A stretch of 64,000 bases of DNA, taken from positions 13,817,001 to 13,881,000 of the forward strand of contig CM075768.1 of NCBI GenBank assembly GCA_037974665.1. Direction: 5' to 3'. The stretch is from Ehretia macrophylla. Lineage: Eukaryota > Streptophyta > Magnoliopsida > Boraginales > Ehretiaceae. Below the pieces are notes generated by a model. The model had not been told where the DNA came from and did no database searches. It saw only the letters and a program-made list of their open reading frames with translations. Positions 12,197-23,105 of this stretch are shown here, one piece after another. Every line of letters starts with the position of its first letter. The stretch's first letter is position 1. A program made the translations under genes and the position numbers.

Positions 12197-14024
12197 TGAT
12201 GCGTTCAAACGGTGCGTTATAATTAGGTACAAAATGACCAAGTTTTAATAACCAGCAAGTGCAGGGATCTTTGCCATGTAGTGTGCTCTAAGTGCGGAAT
12301 CGTACCACAGGGAAGTGCGTTAGCAATTTGGTGAAGTAGTGTATGAAAATGTTTAAAGCGGTAAGTGATAGTTTGTACAGGGTGTTTGGTTTTAACCTAT
12401 GCTACAACTAAGTTAAACTAACTATGTATTAGTGGAATACGAGGGTAATGAATCTAGAGGGATGAACATGTAAAGAGGCAATCAATATAAGCTCGGCATT
12501 CAAGTTCTCTAATCATATGCAAGAGGGTAAGCTACAAGCATTAACCTAGTTAATTACTTAGCCTATTAAAATCCTGATTACTAACTCTGATGTAGGTGTT
12601 GTGCTATCTACGAGCATTGAAGCCATAGTATGGAACTATCCTTACAACCTGGTGTAAAAGGTCTGTTTCAACTAAGTCATTAACTTCTCCTTACTAGGAC
12701 TAGAACTACGGTACAACCTATAGTTCATGGAATCTAAGGTTGTCAAGCTTATTTGATTCACTATTAAAGCATGAATATATGACACGAAAGTAAAGCTATC
12801 ATAACGTCTACTGAAAAGCATTACGTATGAAAGACAATAAGTAAAGCAATCATAATATCTATTGAAAAACATTATGTATGAAAGACCGTACTAAATTTAA
12901 AGCAAGTCATATATTACAATCGAATTAAATAAACTGAATCTGAGACCAGATATTAAAAGACCATCATTTATAATATCCTCCCCTAGATAAATAACTCTAC
13001 TCAGATATAATAATAAATACAAGTAGTACAAATAAGAAAGTCAAAAAAGGCTCTCCCGATGTGACGACTTTGTATTTCTGCTTTCTGAAATTTGAGCAGA
13101 GGTCCTACGCCAAATAGCTATTCGGGCGGAACTAATTTTTCCCGAATATGAGCTATTAGGGATGAATTTTTCCCGAATAAAAGCTTTCCTATTAAAAGCT
13201 ATTCGGGCAAAACCTTCCGCGGATGATAACTACTTGGGTCGGATTTTCCCCTGAAAGTGGCTATTCGTGCAAAATTTCCCTGAATAAGAACCACTTAGGT
13301 GGGACTTCCCCTGTATCCTATTAATTAATTAATTACAACTACGACTAAAACTAACTACAATTCACTCGAAATTATACCAAAAAGTTTGGCACTATTCAAA
13401 AATTAATTACTATTTTCGAAGGGAGAGAGGGCTATTTATAGACAGAAATTCAAAGATGCGCTCGAGCGCCAGTTTTGCACGCTCGAGAGCGCTTCTGTTG
13501 CAACCTTTGAATGCTTGACACAAGGCGGCTTCTGGAAGGTTCCTATGGCTCGCTCGAGCACCAGTGAGGCGCGCTTGAGTGCCATTCTGCTGCTCCGCTG
13601 GATTTTTGCCACGCGTTTTCTTCTGGAATGTTGTGGAATTTTTTGCATAGGGCGCTCGAGCGCCAGGAGGGTGCGCTCGAGCTCCTTTTTGTTGACTTTC
13701 TGTGCTGGAGTTTTGAATTTTGACCGAGCTTTGACCGAGTGTTGATCGAGGCATTTTTGGGCTATTTTCAGCGTTCTGAGTCTGATTACGCATTAGTTTC
13801 GCCAAATTCCAATTCTACGGACTCTATTCTTCTATCGCTCCGCGTGTTTTCCCCAGTGTTCACTTTTTGACTTGTATTTTGGATCGTTTTGGGTCTGAAT
13901 TTCCACTTTTCGGTTTTCTCCTACATTGCATCGAAAGTATTAGAATATTGCATTTAATTCTTAAGTTAAGATGCAAATATAGTACAAATACCAATGTTTG
14001 AGTGCTGCAAATACAGTTACATCA
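12197..14024 (-). repeat. Athila LTR (3')
   Basis: 1828 bp, inverse of 1380-3185, ending TGATGCG on the plus strand at 12197. It carries six CTCGAG-centred palindromes between about 13455 and 13690, better preserved than in the other LTR, and the CCGAATAGCTATT repeat block at about 13080-13320. Confidence 0.88.
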
Positions 14025-14037
14025 ACATCCCCAAACC
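14025..14037 (-). other. Polypurine tract of Athila element
   Basis: On the minus strand GGTTTGGGGATGT directly precedes the LTR, as expected for plus-strand priming in an LTR element. Confidence 0.6.
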
Positions 14038-16192
14038 TAAACCTTACTTGGGCTCAAGCAAGACTGTCTTTAAAACAGATGTAAAAGTGAAATTTGCAAA
14101 GATTTTTTACAAGTCAAAACAGATGAAATAATCTTTCCTATCTTTTTTTTGTCCAACATATTTTCCAAATATGAATCATGAAAAATGCAATCTCCTATCT
14201 CAAACCTATTCAGCAGTTAGTGATAAACATGATAAGAGAACTTTTTGCAAAGTTTTTCTCAAACAAGTACTCTTATTGGAAATGGACTATTGATTGCTTC
14301 AGAGTATATATTTAGAAGTAAACTAAGCAGATTAAGTTCATACAATTCTCCACTTTCAAGTTATGCAAACAGATTGGACCTTGATATTGTTGCCTACATT
14401 TGGAATGAAACTCTTGATCATGTCTTAACCCTTTAACATTTTCCTGAAATATAACAGTACAACTAACATTATCTCTATATAGTGTTTAGTTTCCTTTGCT
14501 TTCTGGATATCCCATGTAGTGGGCTTTAAGGCTAACAATCGCCTACCATTATGACTGAGGTTGCCAGGTTTCAAAGGGACCCTTACGTGCCTTAATCACC
14601 CGAGATATCCGGACTCGAAACCTTAGACTATAACACATATCCCAAATTATAATGTCTAGGATAGTGGTGCTTAGAGATTTACAACATATTTACACTAAAA
14701 ATTTATTTAACAGTAAAGGTATGTACAACTCCTTTTCATTTTTCTATTTTTTTCATTTTTTTCTTTCCTTTTTTTTTCAGAGTGTACATACAGACAGAAT
14801 AACATAACATACTGTACAAACATGGCATAAAGGTTCAGGTTTCAATCACAAGAAGTTCTTATAACAAACGACAATCCTATCTCAGTCCTTTCATAATCAC
14901 ATAGCTATCAATTGAAGAATAGGAAGAACAACTAGGTTTACTCATGAATACAGTACCCTAAAGTTTCTCTTACAGTGTTTCCTCAGAGTTTTTCACAATA
15001 CATAGCTAACAAAGTAGGTTCTCAAATCATCTAAATCATCATTTCTAAACCGGTAAGGTAGCAAATTACTCTTCTCATGAACAAAAATGGTGTATTTCTT
15101 GCATATTTTGAAAAAGTTTTTCATGAAATGTACGCACCCTCACACCGAAACTTTGCTTGTCCTTGAGCAAATAACAATGTAAGACAGTAAGAGTGTAATA
15201 TGCAAGTAATAATATAATGACAAATGCTACATCCCCAAACATATGGTTTGCTTACTCTACTGCACAGGTTGATCAGGAATAAGGGAAAATATAGTAAGGA
15301 AAGATATCACCTATTGTGAAGCATTTCTATGTTGATGTCAAAGCTTTTCTACTAACTTTTGCCAAAAGATGTATCATTCTACAATTAAAGATTAGTAGAC
15401 AAAACATTTTATAGATTGTCATCAATACAACAAAAATAATAGTTAATCTATACAAAATAGTATAAGGGATGGGGGGTCAAAAAGAATTACGGTCAAAGAA
15501 ACTAACTAATACATAAAGTAAATAAATAAACTACCCATACCATTTAGACTCTTTTATGGAGTTCTAGAGTTGATACTCCTACAAAGACTAGCTCTTCCAA
15601 AGGTTTCTGTGCTCACGACATCTAGTGCTTTCCTTTAGCACACTTTAGGCCAAAGCCAGTTCCATAGGGTCAAGGTTTATTACAGTGGGGTTTTACCTCA
15701 CAGACATTACGTTTGGTGTATGCTCACACTCCTAACTACCTTATCAAGTAATATCCAACAGACCCAAACCACATTAAGCTAGTGGAGTAGCTTACACTAT
15801 AAGACAGAGTTGCACAATTAATCCAACCGCACACAGAAACGTATAGTGACCACTAGTAGACTAACACTGGTACCTCTATGAATGTTTTTCAGGGCTAAAA
15901 CCCAAACTACCTAAAGCTGGAGAAAGATTCAAAGAGTATATGAAACGACATAAATTAAACAAATATTTAGACAAAAGAGTACTAGGTTGCCTCCTAGTAG
16001 CGCTAAGTTTAACACCTTCAGCCAAATTGTTGTGCTGAGTTTAATGCTACAGCTTGGCAAATTCCCTTTCATGGAATGCCTGCAAGGTCCTGAAGTTCTA
16101 CAGTTTCAACTTCATGAGGGACCGCATTAGGATCGAAAGCTTGTTTCAGTCTTTGTCCATTGATTGTAAGAATATACCCAATTGTGGGATGC
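14038..16192 (-). other. Athila region between integrase and 3' LTR, no credible gene
   Basis: Some Athila elements carry an envelope-like frame here. In this copy the longest frames are near 60 residues and carry no recognisable motif. The stretch is AT-rich with a more GC-balanced island around 14510-14640. I see nothing that supports an envelope-like protein. Confidence 0.55.
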
Positions 16193-17434
16193 TTAATGAA
16201 AACAACTCCGGAAGGATTTAAGCACTTCATAAGGACCATCCCACTTTGTTCTTAATTTGCCTGGGAAAAACTTCAGCCTATAATTAAACAGCCACACTTT
16301 TTCAGAATGAGAGAAGGTTTTTCTCAGAATAGATCTATCATGAATCCTCTTCATTCTCTCTTTGTAGAGTTTGGCATTCTCATAAGCTTTGAAGCGAAGC
16401 TCTTCCAATTCACTTAAAGCCAACTTCCTACCTTTACCCGCTTGTTGCAAGTCAAAGTTCAGGGCCTTAATAGCCCAATAATCTTTATGCTCTAGTTCAA
16501 CAGGGAGATGACAAGCTTTACCGTATGCCAATCTATACAGGGACATGCCGATGGGGGTTTTGAAAGCAGTACGATAGGCCTATAATGCGTCGTGCAGACG
16601 ACTTGACCAATCTTTCCAATTGGGCCTAACCGTTTTCTAAAGAATTGACTTGATTTCCCTATTCGACACTTCCACTTGTTTGTGGGTGGAAAGGCGTTGC
16701 TATCTTGTGGTAGATTGAATATTTTCTTAATAAGGCTTCGAGTGTCCTGTGACGAAAATGTTGCCCTCCGTCACTTAAAAGTACACGTGGCACCCCGAAT
16801 CGAGAAAAGATGTTTTCTTTAATGAACTTGACCACGACTTTGTGGTCATTGGTTCGGGTTGCCACTGCTTCTATCCACTTGGACACATAGTCTACACCGA
16901 CAAGAATATAAGTATAACTTGAGGAAAGAGGAAAGGGACCCATGAAGTCAATACCTCACACATAAAATATTTCACATATAAGAATGGGTGTAAGGGGTAT
17001 AATGTCCCTTCTTGAAATGGAGCTAGCTTGTTGACATTGTGGGAAATTTTTACACGCTCGCTGGGCATCCTTGAAAAGAGTGGGCCAGAAAAACCCACAT
17101 TGAAGAACTTTGACTGCTGTCATTTTTCCTCCGAAATGTCCACCACATGCTTTAGAGTGGCAAAACTAGAGAGTGCTATCAGTTTCACCCTCAGGAATAC
17201 ACCTCCTAATGATTTGATCTGCACAAATCGTGAAAAGATAGGGATCTTCCCAGATAAAGTGCTTGACTTGTGCCAGAAATCATTCCCTTTCATGTTTACC
17301 CTAGTGAATTGGAATCTCTTGGGCAGCCAGAAAGTTGACATAGTGGGCATACCACAGGGTTTTATGTGACACAGCAAAAAGTTGCTCGTCAGGGAACGTA
17401 TCCTTGAAAGGCAAAGTATCAATAGGAGAATCAC
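16193..17434 (-). pseudogene. Athila integrase region (fossil)
   Basis: Reading down the minus strand from 17434: a zinc-finger (HHCC) region, then the catalytic core around 16943-16659 with YILVGVDYVSKWIEAVA, FSRFGVPRVLLSDGG and ATPFHPQTSG, then a C-terminal domain at 16546-16193 with [20 protein letters not shown] and [20 protein letters not shown]. Order and residues match Athila integrase. The frame is broken. Confidence 0.82.
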
Positions 17435-17455
17435 GTACCAAACGTGATAGATGAT

Positions 17456-19324
17456 CTGTTTCCAAGTTTACTCGTGATAATAATGTCTCCCTTGAATTTT
17501 TTCCTTCTCACTGTGTTGTCAAAGATCTCTGCAACAGCACTCCTCTTCTTCAAAGTCCTGTTACATCCAACCTTTATAGCCTTCCCAACCTTACACTATC
17601 TGCGCCTGCTTCCCCTCACTGTCTCTCATATCTCTCATAATGTTTGACACAATCGCTTGGGACATCCGTCTCTAGCAATTCTCTCTTCTCTTAAGTCTCA
17701 ACAATGTTTAGATTTCTCCGATTTTCTCTCAGTTAAAAAAATTTGTACAACTTGCATGTTAGGCAAAAGCCACAAATTACCTTTTAGTGCCTCCTTTCAT
17801 GTCTCCCACTCTCCTCTTGAACTCATTCACTGTGATATTTGGGGTCCGGCTCCAGTCACTTCTTGCTCCGGTTTTCGCTACTTTATAATTTTTGTTGATG
17901 ATTATAGTCGGTACACTTGGATATATTCCTTGAAAAATAAATCTGATTCTCTTTCTTGTTTTATGAAATTTAAGTCTCTTGTGGAAAATTTATTCTCTAC
18001 TCGTATTAAATATTTTTTATGTGATGGTGCCAAAGAATTAACCCAAGGTCAATTTTCAAATTTTCTTGCTCAACATGGCATTCAATATCGAATCTCTTGT
18101 CCTCACACACTAGAAAAAAATGGATTAACTGAGCGAAAAATTCGCCATCTTACCAAAATGGGTACTACTCTTATGTTTCATGCCTTGGTTAGAGGCATTT
18201 TTTACTGCTATCTTTCTAATCAATTGGCTTCCTACTCCAGTCTTACATAATAAATCTTCTTTCTTTATTCTCTCCAATAAAACTCCGGACTATAATTTTC
18301 TTAGCGTCTTTGGTTGTTGTTGTTTTCCCTTCCTCAGACCATACAAGCATAATAAATTGAGCCAAAAATCTGCAGCATGTGTTTTTCTCGGATATAGTGA
18401 AATATACAAGGGATATCGATGTTATCATCCTCATTTTGACCACGTGTACATTTCATGCCATGTCATTTTTGACGAAACTACTTTCCCATTTTGGGAACCA
18501 TCTTCTGAATCTGCCAAATCTTCTGTGCCTCACTCAAATACACTTTCTTCCATCTATATTTTTTCTCCCTCCCAAACGGTCACTATATCTCACAGTTCTC
18601 AACAACCAAAAAAATTTTCACCTATGCACATGACTCCACCCTCATTAAATGCGTCTAATTTATCACCAACCATGCCTATAACATCATTGTCCACTACCTC
18701 GGGCCCCATGCCACCTTTTAATTCCTCTTTTTCCAACGACATTAACACCAATATTCCTTTACCTGCCGTGGGCTCCATGCCTTTTAATTCTCCTATTTCC
18801 TCTAACGTGAATTCTACAACTTCTTTTTCCACATTGCATAGTTCAAATATTCTTCCTACATCAACAAGGCCCCATAGACCAATAAATGCTTCTTTTTCTT
18901 CATTAAACATATCTACAACAAATATACCTTCACATGTTGCGGGACCTATTCCATTTTTCTTCTTTTTCCTCCAACGACAACTATATAACTTCTCTCTCCA
19001 CATTACTTAATTCCAATACTCTTTCTACATCAACTAGGCCCTACGCACCAATGCCTACTCTTTCTTCCACAGCGGGACCTGCACCTTCCTATTGTTTTAT
19101 CTCTTCTGACGGCACTAATCCAATTTATTACACATTAACTCTTTCAACCCCTCTTTCCTCCACTTGCACTCATAATTCTATCACACATGGATCTCATATC
19201 CCCTCAAATCCCCTTACTTCCTTTAATCTTATGCCCTCTACCCATTCTCTCTCTTCCGACAATACTGACCCACACATTATTCCCGATCCCACTCCTATCA
19301 TTACCTCAAGTTCATCAGCCATAT
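17456..19324 (+). pseudogene. Copia pre-integrase, integrase and linker region (fossil)
   Basis: The pre-integrase domain starts at the left edge (SKFTRDNNVSLEFF near 17460) and shows LGHPSLAILSSLKSQ and CTTCMLGKSHKLPF around 17655-17790. The integrase core follows (DIWGPAPVTSCSGFRYFIIF, FVDDYSRYTWIY near 17840-17930; NGLTERKIRHL near 18122). The post-core part (VFGCCCFPFLRPY, CVFLGYSEIYKGYRCYHP) lies at 18310-18430. A long Ser/Thr/Pro-rich linker with an internal tandem duplication of about 170 bp fills 18540-19324. Copia block order is normal; the frame is broken. Confidence 0.82.
18760..19050 (+). repeat. Imperfect tandem duplication in copia Ser/Thr/Pro-rich linker
   Basis: Landmarks such as CTACATCAACAAGGCCC (18855) and CTACATCAACTAGGCCC (19025) recur with a spacing of about 170 bp, along with the preceding CTTCTTTTTCCACATT and CTTCTCTCTCCACATT. 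The duplication expands a low-complexity linker between integrase and reverse transcriptase. Confidence 0.6.
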
Positions 19325-21630
19325 TGTAATGCCTCGAACCCAACCCCACGCTATAGGTCAAGTCCGGACCCGTTACTCGGACAAAGTCTCCTTTGTACCG
19401 TGGACTAAACTGTTACCTGTAATTTGCCACATACAATATTTGTCTTACATCTAATCATCACATAAAATCTATCCTTCAAGATATTCATGATCAACCCAAA
19501 GTCACAAGGCCGTCCGAGCCTTGGAACATCAAAATCTACTTTTAGCACACAAGCATGCAATACCAAGTTAACTTTCTATAAGTAGTTGGAAACAACTAAA
19601 CCTAAGATCTACTATCAAGTTAATAAATACCCAAGCATGCAATAAGAGATGTAATCTAGAATTCATTATTACTTGCCACCTAACTTTATATCCAACATAC
19701 AAGTTTACAACTTCCAAGCATAGAAACAAGACCTCAAGGTCTCAAAACACAACAACTAACATCAACTTCAAGCAAACTGCACATATGATCAACCTTATCA
19801 CACAGGAATCAAGGAATTTGATCTACGTGCACTTCTTCTTCTTCCTCTACTGCTATTAGCTGGGGATTCACCTCAGCTTCTCCTGAAACATGTTTAAATG
19901 AGGAGTGAGCAACAATGTTGCCCAGCGAGATAGGTGATGCAACATACCGGGGCGTGCAATATGATATGCAAACACAAAAAATCATATATATAAATAACAT
20001 AAACAACAAGATTAAATAACAAATAGTAACCACATTAAAAATGATACGGTTCCACTTCAAGTCTTCAAACTCAAACCACGAGCCACGAACTTCACTCAAG
20101 TGTTGGCAAACCCTTACTCCAACAAGTAGGGATACTCTGGATGTATCCCCATCCTACGACCCTTTCTCCTAAGTCAGGTCCATATGCCCAGTAGGTGAAC
20201 AACGTCTCTGGGGTAGTGGAGTATACTCAGCGAGAAAGGGAATAGGCACCATGGTAGTCGAGGGAGCACGACAAGCCCGAAATAGCAACAAAGCTATAAA
20301 GATACCAATATCATAATCTTCACAAAAATTTATGGATAATCTAAGGAACCCATGTATTATGCATTTAAACATCTACCAAGTATTCACAACTTCATATGAG
20401 CAAAAATAGTCAACCAAAACATATTTTCCTCTTTGTTATCTTTTCGATTTCTTCTCCCACGCATGGTTCAAGGTTTCAAATCACCAAGTCAACCATCCTA
20501 CATCCCTAGGTAGGTCAAAAGGCACATATCTAAGCTTTGAAAACCCAGTTTGGAAACAAAAAACTCGGGAAGGCCCCGAGCGGGTTTGAACTACAACTAC
20601 ACTATCCGGACCCCAAATTCACGTAACGAAAGCACCAAAAGTGCTTCCATACCCAAGGATAACTAATCTTAAGCCCAAACGTGCCCGGATTGTATTTCGG
20701 GAAAAATCCCATTTTTAAAGATTACAAATTTTGCATTTTATCATGTTTTCGAGCAATTCAACTCTACGAGAGCTTATGACTAGTTCCACTAATCTCTAGA
20801 GCCCCTAATTGAAGCCTTAAATCAATCCAATTAACAAGTTTTCTCAAAACCCTAATTCCAAGCACTATTCATCATCTTTTTCATTCAATCTCAACAATCA
20901 ACCATAGAATTTGATAACAAGCTTTACAAAAGAGTTCTATAGGCTCCAAAGATCATATGTCAAGCATTTATAACAAGCATTATAACAATAATTGACAAAT
21001 CAAGAATTTCAACATACGAGCAACAAACTTTAAATGCAAAAATAATGCACTCCCTCACTTGCAAGAGGTCTAGGAGGCTTGTGAAGGCTTGGAGAAGATT
21101 GGAACAAGATGTAGTTTGCTTGCAAGAGATTAATCACCAAAGCTTGAAGAAAAATTTTGCTCTTTTCCTTTCCTTTTGGCCGTCAGGTAGGGTGTAATTT
21201 GGGTATTTTTGCAATTGTTTTGATGAGAAATGCTTGTGTGTGTGTTATGTTATGTATATAGATAATATATGCTAAGTTTTGCTAAGTCAAACTTCACTAA
21301 TGATTAGTCAATTGAGCTTAAACTCTAATCAAATGTTATCTAATTCAAAACCAAGGTTGTTACGTACGTAACACTATTCAAATGTTGGGGAAAACATTTT
21401 CTAATTGTATGCTCCCGAGCTCAAAAGTCTAAAATGACAAGTTCCCGATTCCTTTTGTGGGTCATAAGACTTAAAAAAAATATTAAATCGCACTTTTAAG
21501 ACGGTCGAAAATCTTATAAATAGTAGCCTTAACATAAAGCAATTAAGTAAGAAAAATGATGCACGTAAGAATGCTCAAGCAAGTATGCAGCAATTATAAA
21601 GAAATTGTGATAAAATTCCCGGGCGTCATA
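19325..21630 (-). mobile_element. Solo LTR, Tekay-like large-LTR family
   Basis: Plus strand starts TGTAATGCCTCGAACCC and ends CCCGGGCGTCATA. It is flanked by a perfect 5-bp duplication, CATAT at 19320-19324 and 21631-21635. It shares landmarks with the large LTRs at 23106-26784 (GTCTCTGGGGTAGTGGAGTA, GGAGCACGACAAGCCCG) in the same minus orientation. Primer site, internal DNA and second LTR are absent, so this is the usual product of recombination between two LTRs. It sits between the integrase linker and reverse transcriptase of the copia element. Non-coding; reading frames inside are chance. Confidence 0.8.
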
Positions 21631-21635
21631 CATAT

Positions 21636-22175
21636 CCTCCCACGAAACCAGACATATCATGACTACACGTTCCAAAGATGGTACTTGTGTTCCCAAATCT
21701 TGGCTAGACCATGTCACTTACAACACTAATACTACCACTGTTTCCTCCTCTGGAAACTTTCCCAGTGAACCAACTTCTTTCTCTCAAGCACAGAAACTCC
21801 CACAATGACGTGATGCCATCACTGCTGCGTACAATGCTCTCCTACACAACGGAACTTGGTATTTAGTTCCCAAACCTCCAACTACCAATATCGTTGGTTG
21901 TAAGTAGGTTTTTTGCATCAAAAGAAAACCAAATAGAAAAATTGAGCGTTACAAAGCCCGTTTAGTTGCCAAAGGTTACAATCAAGAGGAAGGTCTTGAC
22001 TACACTGAAACTTCCAACACAGTCATCAAGCCTACAACGGTTAGGGTTATTCTCTCTGTTGTTGTTTCCAACAAATGGACCATTCAACAATTAGATGTCA
22101 ATAATGCATTTCTTCATGGATTTTTAACTGAAGATGTTTATATGGCCCAACCTCCTAGTTTCATTCATTCATCCA
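21636..22175 (+). pseudogene. Copia reverse transcriptase, N-terminal part (fossil)
   Basis: The plus-strand translation shows MTTRSKDGTCVPKSWLDH (from 21659), DAITAAYNALLHNGTWYLVP (from about 21810), [19 protein letters not shown] (from about 21938) and [20 protein letters not shown] (22086-22145). This is the start of a copia reverse transcriptase. It stops against the tandem array at about 22175; the remaining reverse-transcriptase part is not found in the window. Confidence 0.82.
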
Positions 22176-22224
22176 TCCGAAATTGTATGTAAAATGAGAA
22201 TTATGCACGGGTCGGGGTGTTACA

Positions 22225-23105
22225 CTCTCCCCTCCTTCAAACAATTGCGTCCTCGTAATTCCTTCTTTCAAGAGAACTCTACATGTGCATCTTGAACACC
22301 CTGAACAAGAATCTCGAATGTGAACATCGGAGAAAATACCAATACAAATGCCCACAACAATACTACTGAGAAATCCAATAAGAATGCCCGAAGAACTTCA
22401 CAAAGGATTCCCGACTAAGGTAGCCAAATAAATGCTCCTATGAAAATACTGATTAGAAGTCCGAATACGAATACCATATGAATGCCACCGAGTAATGCCA
22501 AATGAAAATGATGAAGAAATACCATAGGTGAAGTCCCAAATAAGAAATCCAAATAAGGAATACCGAGAAAAAAACCAAGAAGAATTCCAAATAAGAGTAC
22601 CCCATGTGAATTCCAAAGTTAAGTGACAAGGCTCCAGTAGATATCTTGATCAATTGCTCCTTCCTTTGCTGATCTATATCCTCGGAGACCCGCTGTTGGC
22701 CATCTCTTCATAAGGGAGAGTTTGTTTACCAATTCAAATAAGATTATATGTATGCATGCAATAGATAGTATGTGAAGTACATATACTAACAAATATACCA
22801 CATAGAAGTACCCCTAGTCACATATTTGTTTGTCTATTAAAATCATCATATTTCACATAAGCAAATCACGTAGAAACACATTTCCACTTAAGTTACACAT
22901 AATCACATAGTTAGACATATCACAAAATCTTCCTATTTCACACAAATGTAACCTATAGAACATATTTTCACTTAAGCAAACGCAATTCCACATACAAGCA
23001 TATACCTATTCAAAACACACTTCACATGCATGCACTCGAGGTTCACTACCCACTAGACCGAGGACCCTATCCCGGCTGTGAACTGCTAAGCTCTGATACC
23101 ACAAC
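22225..23105 (-). other. Internal region 1 of the large-LTR element
   Basis: 881 bp from polypurine tract (minus-strand GAAGGAGGGGAGAG by 22225) to primer site (23101-23090). It contains a T-rich minus-strand stretch with repeated GGAATTC, GGNATTC and TATTTGG words (22280-22620) whose frames translate to hydrophobic strings. No gag, protease or RT motif is seen. Confidence 0.7.
23090..23101 (-). other. Primer-binding site, initiator-tRNA-Met type
   Basis: Minus-strand TGGTATCAGAGC lies 4 bases inside the LTR edge at 23106. This is the standard iMet primer site of many plant LTR elements, including Tekay. It sets the element's orientation as minus. Confidence 0.85.

Larger units (their letters stand above)
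12197..17455 (-). mobile_element. Athila-clade Ty3/gypsy element, 3' portion (integrase, 3' LTR)
   Basis: Read on the minus strand: integrase (17434 down to 16193), a 2.1-kb stretch without a credible frame, a polypurine tract at 14037-14025, and an LTR at 14024-12197. Integrase motifs ([53 protein letters not shown]) are Athila type. It contains just those parts that 1380-7740 lacks and overlaps it only in the LTR. Its outer flank agrees at 4 of 5 bases with that of the 5' LTR, so both are probably one element rearranged by an inversion. Broken, about half a dozen breaks in this portion. Confidence 0.85.

Noticed and set aside
14038-16192. Possible Athila envelope-like gene
   Set aside because: No frame over about 63 residues, no signal peptide or membrane segment pattern.
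18599-19003. 134-residue minus-strand frame, Glu/Gly/Val-rich
   Set aside because: Shadow of the Ser/Thr/Pro-rich copia linker on the other strand.
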